A DNA stretch of 64,000 bases from Watersipora subatra. Taxonomy: Eukaryota; Bryozoa; Gymnolaemata; Cheilostomatida; Watersiporidae. Below, piece by piece: positions 10,688-22,400 of this stretch. The translations under genes were made by a program, and so were the position numbers. The stretch covers positions 60,857,802 through 60,921,801 of the forward strand of contig NC_088715.1 in assembly GCF_963576615.1 (NCBI RefSeq), given 5' to 3'. Below the pieces are notes generated by a model, which saw nothing but the letters and a program-made list of their open reading frames with translations, did not search any database and was not told where the DNA came from. Each line of letters begins with the position of its first letter. The first letter of the stretch is position 1.

Positions 10688-10906
10688 CGGCACGGTGAGG
10701 TGAGTTATTAGGTTTGTAATCACTAAACTAGTTAGTGTTTTGATAAATGCCACCTTCTCCAGCTTGGTGCACAATTGCCTAAACATGTAAGCCGGAGAAA
10801 GGCTATCATCTTCCAGATAGGCGCTGAAATGAGAGAGTTCCTGTAGAGTAGCCGAGAGCCGAGCTATCAAGAAATATTTGACTGAGTTCAAGCAGTGCCA
10901 AGAAAC
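10688..10906 (-). CDS. Candidate internal exon of an unrecognised gene
   Basis: On the minus strand a pyrimidine-containing acceptor (AACTTCTCAG) is followed by a 73-codon open frame starting and ending in phase 0, with donor GTAAGC at its end. The peptide is rich in hydrophobic and charged residues in helix-like spacing (for example FLIARLSATLQELSHFSAYL) and does not look like repeat translation. I do not recognise the family. A second exon-like frame in compatible phase lies upstream at 12924-13016. Weaknesses: no further exons were found downstream, and a short plus-strand exon-like segment overlaps its end. Confidence 0.35.
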
Positions 10907-11094
10907 CTGAGAAGTTACATTCTTTGGACAATAACTACTTACTAGAAAAACTTAAAAGACAACAGCGTTACAAAGTCCAAAAGTTACAGATGCTTGTAAC
11001 TTTTACTCCCATTTATAGTGTGATGAGCAAATTCTTGAGGATCGAGTGTGATGTCTACTAAACAGAAACTCTGTACATTTTTAAAAACACAAGT

Positions 11095-11525
11095 ACGCTG
11101 GCAGTTCCATGGGCTCTGAGAAATTGTCATGTGTAATAACCATAGACCTATTAACTATACTTATGTCAAACTACATGGAGCAACAAAAAATGCCTCTTTA
11201 TTCTTTCAATGTAAATAATGATGACTCACTTGCCTGACCAGCTGAAAGTGAACAAGGCAATAACGTTGCAGCACAAAGATTGTGGCTATTTATGTAGGAC
11301 ACCGTGGCCTCGAATTGCCTAGTCTAGAATAGTTAATAGGTCTGTGGTAATAACTATGCGCACAATTTTTCTGTGATGATGCAAGGTACAAAATTTTGCT
11401 TAGCTGCAAAATAGAATATCCGAGTTCGATGCTCGCCGTGGTGCAATCTTTTTCTTAGCGCTCTTAGCATGGTTTTGGACAGACGAACAGACAAACAGAC
11501 ACTGCTCTTATTATAGTAAATATTG
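11095..11525 (+). repeat. SINE copy (family S1) interrupted by a MITE
   Basis: The leader (GCTGGCAGTTCCATGGGC) runs to CATGTGTAATAAC at 11140 and resumes at 11355 with TATGCGCACAATTT, so the two halves together restore the family leader. The tRNA-like block near 11400-11445 carries GAGTTCGATGC as B box. The tail holds CAGACGAACAGACAAACAGAC, also present in copies at 16130 and 17935. Confidence 0.65.
11141..11346. mobile_element. 206-bp MITE with 8-bp target duplication, hAT-like
   Basis: Terminal inverted repeats are CATAGACCTATTAACTAT (left) and ATAGTTAATAGGTCTGTG (right), with one mismatch over 18 bp. The element is flanked on both sides by GTAATAAC (11133-11140 and 11347-11354). Removing one duplicate and the element restores the S1 SINE consensus. 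An 8-bp duplication is characteristic of hAT transposases; the inner sequence has no coding capacity. Confidence 0.8.
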
Positions 11526-11774
11526 CTCACAGAACACTAAGCAGTTTCAGTTTCTCTTTATTTTATTTTTTCCCTTTCTCTCCATTCTGTTCAGATCTCA
11601 GCTCTGTTCCACTTTTATTTGTAACAATCACCTCAATTATTACTTTATCAAATCTACAGTAGCCTCTCCGTGCCCCGCACAATCTGGTGAGCTGTACTTT
11701 ACTAACCTAACTCTATGTACTTCCTTAATCATTGTCATGCGCTTGTCTATATCCTTTGATTGTACATAAATCTA

Positions 11775-11990
11775 TTAGCATCTTCTTTTAGGTAGAGTTC
11801 TCTGTTCATAGTTTAACCTTTGCTCGGCTTCTGACCAGACATCTTGTTGCACAAACACTGGCTCTGTGATCTTGGCTAGAGATGGTCTGAGTCCATCAGA
11901 AAGGAAACCTGTATGACTGGAGGCATGGCCAGTTGCGGAGAGCAATTTAAGGTTGAATGTCTTTTCTGTCACCATCAGTGCCCTTTTAGA
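11775..11990 (-). repeat. SINE copy (family S2), partial
   Basis: On the minus strand it matches the S2 body (AAATTGCTCTCCGCAACTGG, then GGCCATGCCTCCAGT, then AGCCAAGATCACAGAGCC) shared with 24240-24556 and 29683-29995. The tRNA-like head is missing or diverged. Confidence 0.6.
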
Positions 11991-12179
11991 AAATTAAACC
12001 CTCCCCCATCCCCGAATTAATTCCCTAAAATTAAATTTTAGGAAATTAAGCCCCCCCACCCGACCTGTTGTTCACGGATTAATCATACTAGACCATAGGC
12101 AACAGCTGCTCTGGCATTTATCATCATGGTGCTATTGAAATATATTTCGTCATATGTGTCGTTGTGTCTTGTACTAGAG

Positions 12180-12480
12180 AAATTAATATTGCCTTATCAG
12201 TTGCATGTATAACTTTTTATTGGCATTAGTAATAATCAAAAAATGATGTTTTTCATTACGTATCATAAGGAAACAAACAGAAAGGCAAAAACCTGGAATT
12301 ATTGAGTTAAACAAAAGTTGGTAATCTAATAGTATGGAGAAGGAGTCGAGGTAGTGAATTGAAGGTTTTAGTAGCAGAAAGTTCATAAACTGAAACATAT
12401 GATGATGAATGTAAAACATTGATGTCACGAAATACAAAACGACATTTGTCAAATGTGTGTGGAAGGATAAATACAAATAT
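12180..12480. repeat. Dispersed repeat shared with 25890-26100
   Basis: Blocks such as AATGATGTTTTTC, AAAAGTTGGTAATCTAATAG and AGCAGAAAGTTCATAAACT occur in the same order at 25890-26100. Family unknown; open frames here on the minus strand follow the repeat and are not persuasive as genes. Confidence 0.55.
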
Positions 12481-12923
12481 TATGGGCAAAGTTCACCCAG
12501 GATTTTAAAACTCTTAACACAAAAGGAAGGAGCAAAAAGGAGCATGTTTGAGAAAACACAAAATTTTTAAAGAGTTAGTGATATGATTTCTAGTTTGTTA
12601 TTATAGTGTATGTACCCAGCCTCATCTACAGTATGCGGTGCAAAAATATTGAATTTTCGAAAACAGTGCATGACTCAATTGACATCATGACAGAATTAGC
12701 CTAAGAGCTTGAAGATTTAAATGGATGATTTTTACCATAACAACTGAACACACTCTAACATTAAATGTAGAAATCAACAAGACAGAATGCACTTTATTAG
12801 TAATAAGATAACTCCCATGATAATGCATAAAAGTTTCACAAAACCATGTGCAGACGCTGAGGAGTTGGACGCGTGTTAGAATGTAGTGCCAAATACTCAG
12901 TAACCAAACAAATATATTTCGCA

Positions 12924-13016
12924 TCAAACAAAAACATTTCCTGCAAGATCAGACTTGATTGATTCCCAAATAGCTGTAATTTCTTGCATTACAGATACAT
13001 CTCCAAGGTCTGGCTG
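12924..13016 (-). CDS. Candidate exon, possibly linked to 10688-10906
   Basis: After an acceptor reading GTGTGTGCTTCCAG the minus strand codes for 30 residues beginning QPDLGDVSVMQEITAIWESI, ending in TGA. It could be a terminal exon. Alternatively, a weak GTTTTT donor after GGAAAT would join it in phase to the exon at 10688-10906. The peptide has normal amino-acid composition, unlike the surrounding sequence. The family is not recognised. Confidence 0.3.
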   Translation of the reverse strand, partial: QPDLGDVSVMQEITAIWESIKSDLAGNVFV

Positions 13017-13632
13017 CTGGAAGCACACACCTATCAGGGAGTTAGTGGAAGACTAGCTGACAAATTTTGGCTGTTGTATTATATGACATGAATTTAGATA
13101 TCTGGTAGATACCTGGTAACTCACACGCCGCTAATCTTACAAGTTTCTTTCAAATGATGAAATAAAAGAGATGTTTGGCATCAGTAGGAGAACATTGATA
13201 GTACATAGCGTCAGTTCGATCACTTGAGAAATTTTATTTTTAGGAAGCAAAAAGGGATTAGTCATAGAGCATAAAAAAAAATTAAAAGAGCATCTTTGAA
13301 ATTTTAAAATCTTTTAAATCCAAAATCATGCGGCTCTGCGTTTTATAAATTTATTTCAATTGTAATCTTAATTTTAGCAATTTTATTCAATGTAAGCCAA
13401 TAGTTTTTGCTTTTGATACCTCAAAGCATACAGGAATATACAGCACATGCTTCTTCTAATAGTCTATGAGCTTATTTTAGAATGCATTAAATATAATAAC
13501 TAGTTAAATAAACTGCAGGCACTTTTATGAAAGCTTATAGCCTGAGGCCCTTAATGACATGAGATTTAATATATGATCATCTGTCTATCTATACTTTTAG
13601 TAGCTTAATAAACGGACTAGACAAGGTCTTAG

Positions 13633-14551
13633 TTAAAGGTTGACTTTCAACAAAATTCATGTTACACTTATTTGGTGTCAGAGGTTCACCATGTCTTACT
13701 CTGTTGTGTTGTAGGTGCAAAATATGTAGAAATGTGATTACAAGCTCTTAAAAGCTCAAAAACGATCAGTTAATCGCAGCCATCACGAAAACGCCGTGGA
13801 TTGAAATCCCTTTCCAAAACGGCTCTAATGGGATGTAATTGAACAAAATGGCTTCTGTTTAAACTTTCATGCAACCTCATTCATCGAAATATTTTCACAA
13901 ATATACTTCACGCATTCAGTAAAACTATACATCTATTGTCCTTACACATCTATTTCATCATCATTGTAATACTGTCACTTTGAGCACTGTTATCTCAAAA
14001 CCTACCGTAAAAATTCATTTAATTTTTTAACCTTAGCTCGAAGGAGTGCATGTCATCTTCTGATAAACATGAGGAGCTTGTTGGTCACCTGTGATAGTCC
14101 AAAAATGCTGCAAAAATTTTTTACGCCATTTGGCAGAAAGTATGGGTCACATGATCAGATTACGACTAGATGATTAGACTAGGCTGAAACGAAACTGCAA
14201 AGTAACAAGCCTTTATATTTGATACGGGCTTTCCAGTAAAATCTGAACTGTTTGTCATAAACTCGTGCTACAATGCATTTTATATTGAGCCTTTTATTGA
14301 CATTTCATTTTATTTTGTAACATCACGTGTCAAAACAATGACCACAATATTAACATACGTCATCGAAATAAAGATATTCCAAACTACGGGGTTTTTGTAA
14401 TGGCTGCGATTAACTGTTCGTTTATGAGCTTTTAAGAGCTTGTTATCCCATTATCACATATTTTGCACCTACAACACAGCAGAGTAAGACATGGTGAACC
14501 TTTTGATACCAAATATGTGTAATGTGGCTTTTGTTGCAAGTCAACCTTTAA
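13633..14551. mobile_element. 919-bp non-autonomous DNA element with ~165-bp TIRs and TTAA ends
   Basis: The left arm (13633 to about 13805) is repeated inverted at about 14375-14551: TTAAAGGTTGAC at the left end, GTCAACCTTTAA at the right end. The interior has no transposase frame. TTAA at both borders is what piggyBac-type target duplication would leave, but TTAA could instead be part of the TIR. A truncated relative is at 3274-3797, and a weaker partial match lies near 18645-18730. Confidence 0.75.
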
Positions 14552-14874
14552 AACAAACTTGAGAAACATTCAAGAACTCTAAGACTTATCTTCTACCTGT
14601 TTGTAGGCAGAAAACAACTTCCACAGAAGAAAATGTTGTGACTATGTCTCTTGCTATTTTGTACCTTAAGACTAATTAAAACCTTTAAATAAAATTAATG
14701 TGTAATTGAGTTCAACAAGTATGTTTGATACAGCAGTAGTAGAGAAACAGAAACTATCTGCTTTACTGGATACAAAACTCGAACTAAGTTTCTGTAGGAT
14801 CGCAAGATCCTTAATAAAAATATTTACTATAATAAGAACTGTATCCATCCTTCTGCCCAAAGCCAGGATTAGAG

Positions 14875-15030
14875 ATTAAAAAAAGGATACACTTGTACAG
14901 GATTTGAACTACCAACTTTCAGCGTGGTAGACTGACACTCTAATAACTGCACCAATGGACCACCTCCTAACATTCTAGAACAGTACACATTAAGTTATTA
15001 CGCCAGACGATCTCGCATGGCACACTAGAC
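14875..15030 (-). repeat. SINE-like copy (family S1), reverse
   Basis: On the minus strand a tRNA-like block (complement of GGATTTGAACTACCAACTTTC as B-box region) is followed on its right by the complement of the shared leader (TTACGCCAGACGATCTCGCATGG). Confidence 0.45.
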
Positions 15031-15249
15031 TGCAAGGGTACTAATATTTATTAAGGATATGGAATATTTTTTGATTAAGACTGCGTTGAGATTCCTGCCA
15101 CACAGAGGGTACATGTATGACCTATTACCTATGACCATGGGTATGTTAGTGGTGGACAAGGAGAGTAAGAGACGTACTATAATAAGTACATATAGCAGAA
15201 CCCAATAACTACAGCTTAGACAGCCAAGAAAAGGAATAGCTGCACTATG

Positions 15250-15352
15250 TTTACACAGTGTGTAAACGCAGTGCGTAAACACAGTGCGTAAACACAGTGC
15301 GTAAACACAGTGCGTAAACACAGTGCGTAAAAAAAGTGCGTAAACACACTGC
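15250..15352. repeat. 13-bp minisatellite, about seven copies
   Basis: The unit ACACAGTGCGTAA is repeated head to tail with one GTGTGTAA variant at the start and one AAAAAGTGCGTAA variant near the end. Confidence 0.9.
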
Positions 15353-16004
15353 ATGCGCTAATTGTGCTTGAAGTGTTTTTACTGTATATCCTTTTTACAC
15401 ATGTTTAGTGTGTGAAAGCAACTACAGTATATGGTAAGAGCCATGGGTGTGATAAGAATGGCCTAAGAATGGCTTATATAGCGGTTTACGCTAGGTTCGT
15501 AGCTTGCGAGTGTATTAAGCTGGAATTAATTCACTAATTTGGAGATGACTCGTTGCTGTTTTATTCAGTCAACACCGAAACCGTAAAATCTACAATTGAT
15601 TAACATATTTACAAGTTCTTCCATAGAAATACAAAAAATAACGATGTTATATAAAATAGAAAATTATTAACACAAACATTTTGCCGTCTTTAAAAACACT
15701 CACACAGCTATATTAAAAAGTCCAATGAAACAAATTAACAATAAATGCCAAGGTGTTCTGAACAGAAAAATTGTCTATTAACTCATCAGTTGCGTGTTAC
15801 TCGTTGAAATTCAAATTTCATAATGCCAAGCGTGGATGGTGGATAATTGCACGAAGTGAAAACGTGTCGAGACACGTCGAAACAAAACACGTCGAAACAA
15901 CCCTTTTGGCGCCTCAGACCCGAATACAACAATGTTTTAGTTAACAAAGGACAATAAAATTGGTGAGTTAGTAGTACACAGGAAATGTTAGTAGGGCTCT
16001 CTTA

Positions 16005-16165
16005 CAGCTTAGCATTGTGATTAGGTGCACTGGTTAGTAGACGTGTGAGTATGAATGCCGCAAGGTCAAGTCCAGTGCGAAAGGCAATTTTCGCTGCTAA
16101 AACTTTATTGTTTCGACTGGACACACGAATAACAGACAAACACTGAGATTTATTTATATATAGAT
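16005..16165 (+). repeat. SINE copy (family S1)
   Basis: A tRNA-like block (GTGATTAGGTGCACTGGTTAG, then AAGGTCAAGTCCAGTGC) is followed by a TTTCGCTGCTAAAACTTTA segment and a tail with ACAGACAAACACTGAGA. The copy at 17805 has the same order of blocks. Confidence 0.55.
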
Positions 16166-16249
16166 AATCTACATGTATATATATTTTGCAATAGTATAAA
16201 GAAACTTTCATAAATATATATATAAATTTCTCAAAGTTCGTTGCCTGTG

Positions 16250-16568
16250 TTAATCTGTCCTGCTATTGCTGTTATTATCCTTGAAATAAAGAATCCGTAG
16301 TTCCGTACCGAAAAAAATTTGATCTCAGACCCTCCTGTTCACCCCACCAATTAGATCACAAATATATGTAGCTATATAGGAGCAAATACCCAACGGATTT
16401 AGATGATTGCGCAACGTCACGGAGTTGAATAGCCCTCATTATTAAGCTTACTAAAACTTTCCGCTGGCATTGAGCCAGGCTAATAGCAAGTGGCAGGCAA
16501 CTGTCATTACTTTTCATTGGGTATAAGCTGATTTTTAATACCCGGGCAACACCGGCAAGCACAGCTAG
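16250..16568 (-). repeat. tRNA-like SINE / Helitron-like composite ending CTAG
   Basis: It aligns over its length with 40828-41156. Shared blocks are AATCCGTA, TTTGATCTCAGA (B-box-like on the minus strand), TAAGCTTACT and AAGCTGATTTTTAATACC. At the plus-strand right end a GC-rich CCGGGCAACACCGG hairpin precedes CTAG. A hairpin followed by CTAG is a Helitron-type 3' signature; the tRNA-like core points to a SINE. Both readings are possible. Confidence 0.55.
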
Positions 16569-16650
16569 TACATATATATACTATATATTTAGCATATTCC
16601 TTTCCTTTCCTCTATATTTAGTATATTCCTATATATATTTATATATATAT

Positions 16651-16685
<35 letters not shown>

Positions 16686-16784
16686 AGATTATATATATAA
16701 TATATATATGTCAACAGATATATGATGTTTATATGTATATACTATATATATATCTATACTAAAGGAATATATACTATAGGAAAA
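16569..16784. repeat. (TA)n-rich tract
   Basis: Imperfect TATATA with TTCCTTTCC interruptions. It leads directly into the polypurine tract. Confidence 0.8.
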
Positions 16785-17421
16785 AAAGAGGGGAGAGAAG
16801 GGGAGAGAAAGAGGGGCAAGGAGACAGGGAGAGAGAGGAATAGAGAGGGAGAGATATAGAGAGAGAGAGAGGAAGAGAGAGAAAAGGGGGAGAGAGAGAG
16901 GGAGAGAGAGGGTGAGAGAGGAAGAGTGAGAGCAAGAAAGAGAGGGGGGAGAGAGAGGGAGAGAAAGAGAAAGGGAAAGATAGGAAAGGGAGAGAAAGAG
17001 AGGAAGGGAGAGAGAGGGAGAGAGAGGGGGAGAGAGATTGAGAGGGAGAAAGAGGGAAAGAGAGAGGGAAAAAGATGGAGAAGGAAGGGGAAACTAGGGG
17101 GAGAAAGAGATTTAGAGAGGGGAAGAGAAGGAGAAAGAGAGAGGAGGAAAAAGAGTTACAGAGGAGAAAGAGAGAGAGAGAGGGGCCACGAGAGGGGGAG
17201 AGAAAGGGGACAAGAGAGGGAGGGGGAGAGAGGGAGAGAAAGAGGGAGAGAGAGGGAGAGAGAGAGGGAGAGAGAGAGAGGGAGACAGGGATCAAGAAAG
17301 AGAGCGGGAGAGAGAAAGAGAGAAAAAGGGAGAAAGATAGGGAGAGGCAGAGAGAGAGGGAGAGAGAGGGGGGGGGGGGGGGGAAGAGAGAAAGGGAGGA
17401 GAGAGAGGGGAGAGAGAGAAA
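16785..17421. repeat. 640-bp GA-rich polypurine tract with G16 run
   Basis: Nearly pure purine on the plus strand (GAGA, GGGAGA, AAAGAGAG mixtures) with only scattered C/T interruptions, and 16 consecutive G at 17368-17383. Long frames on both strands (Arg/Glu/Gly on plus, Ser/Leu/Pro on minus) are low-complexity artefacts. Mirror-symmetric purine runs of this kind can form triplex H-DNA. Confidence 0.95.
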
Positions 17422-17804
17422 ACGACCCAAGAACTTAAATATACAGATAATTCCAGTTTATAAACTTGCATTAGAATCTGTTGACACTTTTTAGAGTTTG
17501 GGTTTGATATATCTCACAAATAGTTATCAAATGCTTATGGATCAATTCAATTTTAATTTTCAAGTAAACTAGATGAATGCCCAGAATACTGAGGGTAATA
17601 AAACAATTACCTAATGAATTTGAGAGACTTATGCTATTAAAGCTAGTAACTTACTATAATAATAGCCGTGTCCTTCAACATTGAAGCCAGCTTGAACTAC
17701 GCTACGCGTAAGGATTTTTAACCCAATCATAAACTCAAAGCAAAGTTCATGATATGAAACGGGATGGTATTTTCGCAAGCGATGCGTAAGTTTGTGCTCT
17801 ATTA

Positions 17805-17985
17805 TTCCATAGTGTGGTAAGGACAGTGTGATGGATTTGCATGTTGGTCTGCTGAACAAGAGGTTCCGAGTTAAAATTCAGTGCAAAGTGGATTTTTTGT
17901 TCCTAAAACTTAATCACTATAGCTGGACAGCCGAACGACAGACTACAGACAGACAACCACTGACATGCATATTTATAGATTAATA
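17805..17985 (+). repeat. SINE copy (family S1)
   Basis: A tRNA-like block (GTGTGATGGATTTGCATGTTGG, then GAGGTTCCGAGTTAAAATTC as B box) is followed by TTTGTTCCTAAAACTTAATC and a tail with GGACAGCCGAACGACAGAC. Block order is the same as at 16005. Confidence 0.6.
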
Positions 17986-19440
17986 GCTGTCATTAAAAAA
18001 TCAACAGTGAAAAATGAGCAAATAGTTTTATCATTCCCATAAGGTTATGTAAACCTTATGTTCCCTAACCCAACGCTATGCTGAAGGCTTAATACTTGCA
18101 AATTTGCTCATAAAATAGTGCTTATTTTTTTACACGTTTTTAGTGCGATTCCATTCTTACTTACACATCAAAACACTCTTAATGATAGATTTTGGCAGAT
18201 TAAAATGATGTTTCCTAACATCCGTCAATTTTAAATCTCATAAGATTAGTGTTGCTTATTCTTGTAGCTGTGCTCAGAAAAAAAGACATGTCATTCATTT
18301 GTTAGAATAACACTTAAAACATTTTGGTAAAGCTTCACACTCCATTAGCCAGAGAGCGAGGAAGGCTTGGATATCGACAGATATGCTAATCTATAATCTA
18401 TCATCTGCCTCTTATAGCTTAAGTTCCGTTTGCAACAGTATTCTCTCACTGTGGTAAATACACCCTCAAAGGCTTTTGAAATTGAGACTTAAGGCTAAGC
18501 TTTACGTCAATATAAGTAAATGAGAGGATTAAGTGAATGGTGCAGAGATTAGCTATGAGATATGCTTGAGCTCACTGTCACAACAGATCTCAACTGACAA
18601 GGTATGTCTTTATATCACCTCTATATACCTCCGCTTAGCCCTTTCAGGTTTGACTGCATTTAGGTGTTATAGGCCAATAAGTTCAAATAGAACAAGTTAG
18701 TTACATTATTTGGGTCAGAAGTTCACCTATTGTTAGAGCCTACAGCTGAGATCTCTTTGCTAGCTTGAGATAACTGCTTGATGTTTGCTAAACTGCATCT
18801 GTGTTTATTTTGGTTTCTTCCTACTTGTGGGCAGTTAAGTAATCACAGTTACTTGTAGCTCTTCCATCAATACCATTTCTTCTATGTACAGTAATTATTT
18901 TTTGCATCAACACTTCAATCTGTTTAGATTCTGGGTTTTTCTTTCTTAACACCATATGGTGGAAAAAACTGGTTGATTTGTAGAAGATGCCATTTAAATA
19001 TTTTGATATTCTTTCAAAAAATTGAAAAGGTTAAAAAATTTGACAACTCTTCAAACCAAAGAGCACTATGGCGGACTGTCAAAACCAATCACACCTTCCC
19101 ATGGCCAACTTAAGACAAGTTGCTTGTCGTACTGAATTGATGTACAGCTCTACTAGGTTTTTGTTTAATATCATTTTCTCAAAATATTTGCTCTGTTGAA
19201 AACAAATTAACAACACCAAGCCCAGTTCAGTTCTGCCTGTTCAGCCTTTAGCCATTACTGGTACAAATTTCAGTTGCTCAAATGAACTTTGTCAATCCAG
19301 CATGTGAATGTTTCTGGCTGAATGCCGCTTTAGAGACCACCTTAACAGGAGATAAACATCTGTGACCTTGACAACTCTGTGGTTTATTATTCACATATAT
19401 AACTAGTAGTTTATTCTGTATGAAAACTCATTTAAATAAA
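17986..19440. other. Upstream region of the mucin-like gene
   Basis: No exon was recognised. A degenerate match to the long-TIR MITE arm lies at about 18645-18730 (CATTATTTGGGTCAGAAGTTCACC). The promoter and any 5' untranslated exon of the gene starting at 19445 probably lie here, but no core element is clear. Confidence 0.3.
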
Positions 19441-19444
19441 AAGT

Positions 19445-22400
19445 ATGACACTTTTTCAGATGTATGCTGGAGTATGGATATTGGGTTTAATTGCTGTAGT
19501 CTGTGGACAGCAGACTCAGTCTTCAACTATTGACTGCGCCAATATGGGTTTAAAGAGTGGCCACTCGTTTGTCATCACCAACTCAGCCCTACCTCATGAA
19601 GTGACTTGCGTTCGAAGCACAACAACGATTGATGGTGAGAAAAACAAACACCCTCTCTACTCTCCTTTACACTTTACGTTAGCTTGGAATAGATTTAATG
19701 CAGATACAGACATTTTCAACCTTACCATAGTTCAGCTGGGTCTGCAGTGGTAAAATAGTGGTGGTTTAGGCAGGCTCTGTCATGGCTGACAATGCTGAAT
19801 TAGAACAATGAGTATGTATGAATCTCAATGCTTGCCTGTTTGTCTGTCTGCGTGTCCAGCTATAGTGATAAACTTTTAGGAATCAAAAGTTGGATTTAAA
19901 CTCAGAACTTCCAGTTCTGCAGACAAGCATTAATCCAAGGTTTCACGCAGTCCAACTGGCTATACTATAGAATAAATTGGGCACATACTTATTACACATG
20001 ATAATCTTTCATGGCTTCACGCTTAACCCTGCAGCTACCGCTATGCATGAAGCCAAACCAGAAGGAAAAGACATGCCATTATATGAAGAAAAATGCTTAA
20101 ACTCATATGGGCAGCAAGAATTGCAATCAGTATAGATTTGTAGTAGGCACTGCAGCCGCTACAGTATGAGTACACAGAAATAAACACAGTACACAGAAAG
20201 AAACACAGTACACAAAAAATAAACAAAACACCTTCATTTAGAAGTTGGAATGGTAAATGTTGTAGGCCTATATGTTGTGTAAGAATATATTTTCTGTGCA
20301 AAAACATTTTTCTTACTCGAGCAATGCCAGGGCGGACATTCACTTAGTATATGTATATATAAGTCTTCGAGAATACAAAAAAGTGTTTGGCTCTTGCACT
20401 GACCATCCACTTCTTTTGCTGGAGCTTTGTGTATCAGAAAAAGGCAGTGTCAATACATCAGAAAGAGGGAATCATTGTAGGCGCGGCTACATGAGAAATC
20501 ACCTGTTAACTGATGTACCATAAGTTTAAAACCAACTACACTTTACTGGCGAGACCGACCAATTTAAAATTGCATGATGCATCTGCCTTCACTAGAAGTT
20601 TTTCTGACAGTTGATTCTGACTTGCTGTTTGCGAGGCAAGGACTTGAGACCATGTTATGTATATGTCAACTTTGATATCTAACATTGTTTTAAACTTGCC
20701 TTGGACCTATTCAGTGTTTACCATTAACTTATTTAAATAATAAATTTAATATTTTTTAGTGTGAAAATGTAAATGTTAAATAGCGTGCATGATTAATGTG
20801 AAAACAAAATATAACTGAAAGGTGGACTAAAATTCACTATCACAATTTTCATATCAAAATATCACATTAATTCAAGTTATTATTAAACTTTATTGTTTAG
20901 CAGGCATAAAACACAGAAATAAAGTACTACAGAAAGAACTTGGTATCTTAATATAATATATATTATCTATATTATATATAAAATACAATATAATAAAATC
21001 ATGTTTGTGCACTTTAACATTTCGGTAAAGAAGATTTCTCAATGGGCTGTTTTTAGTTTAAAAATTAACTTGTTACCATAGAGATTGTTTTTCTAGTTTA
21101 CTGGAAAATAATACTAACTGCACAATTGGTTTTTATGTAGTGACAGTCAAAGCTGAAGATGGAGCTGACATCACAGATGTAATGGTCAAAGTTTTCATTA
21201 CTAATTCTTCTTCCGGTATGTTTCTCAGTCCTGATGACGGAGATCGCTTTGCTGTCGGATGCAACGGTAAGAAGCTATTGATAACCTTCTTGATGCTTTA
21301 CAACTTCCTATAAACCAACCACCAGTAACTAGATCCATTATTATGTCCTCGAGTTTGGCACTTTTAAACTTCACCAATATAGCTTAAAATCTTTTGTTAG
21401 TACCTGTAACTCTCTAACATGTGCTGAACCTATAGTCACATGTACTTGAAACAAATGAAAATTGAATATAGACAAATTAAATTGCTAGATACACCTATTA
21501 TTTTACTAAATTTAATTTAGTAAAGTTGGGAAAGGAAGGGTCTTAGCCTTGGGTCTCAGATACTCTTAGCTTTGGCTCCCACAAACAAGATGTTACCATA
21601 AGTAAAGTTGGGACCCAAAGTGTCTAAGCCTTGGCTCTCACAGATGCTTCTTAAAAACGTTCATAAAAGCTGAACTCTTGCTCTGCATTCTAAAGAACTT
21701 GCGCTAAAGATGGTTTGGAAAACTAGTTACATATTTTCTATGGCCCATACCAAGCTCATCGACCTTGGAGAGGATTATGTTTCACACAAAAGGATGATGC
21801 TATTCTAAATACACTTAAGCTAGTTTACAGTCGTTTCACTCTCGTCTCCTAGCGATCTTTCTCTACTCTAGTACCGGTAACTACACACATAAATATGCAT
21901 ATAAGGGTCTGGTGACCAGAACTCATCAAAGCGTTTGGGTATTATCACTTGCCAGATCTGTTATAAAAGTTCATGTAATATTTTACCAGCTGTCATTAGT
22001 CAGCCTTCATCAAAGTCTTTCACCCCATTTATAGGAAGGAATGTGCAACTATATGTAATAAATGGCTTCCTGTGGAATAATATCATATTATTTCCTTTGT
22101 GTCTATTTTATCTTCCTGACTTGGTTTATTTTTAACCACCTTCAATCATGACCTCTGAATTAACTGAAGACTTGCATTGAAAAAACTTTCTTGTCTAAAT
22201 TTGAAACTATTTTGAAATTCATCTAAAACTAGACCAAGAATACAAACCTTTTTGGTGGTAAAAATAATAATTTTTGGTTAGTTTGAGCATCATAAAACTA
22301 CAACTTTATTAGATGTGATCTAGTAAAATTTGGACCAGAAGTGTCTTAGCCTTGGGTCCTAGAGACTCTTAGCTTTGGCTCTCGAAGGCTAGATGTTACC

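Noticed and set aside
10643..10694. Short plus-strand exon-like segment (VKKDPALHLTVLSAYRH) with TTTTGCAG acceptor and GTGAGG donor
   Set aside because: It overlaps the longer minus-strand candidate exon and has no partner exons on the plus strand.
16774..17494. Long open frames (up to 218 codons) on both strands
   Set aside because: They are produced by the GA/CT low-complexity tract; translations are only Arg/Glu/Gly or Ser/Leu/Pro repeats.
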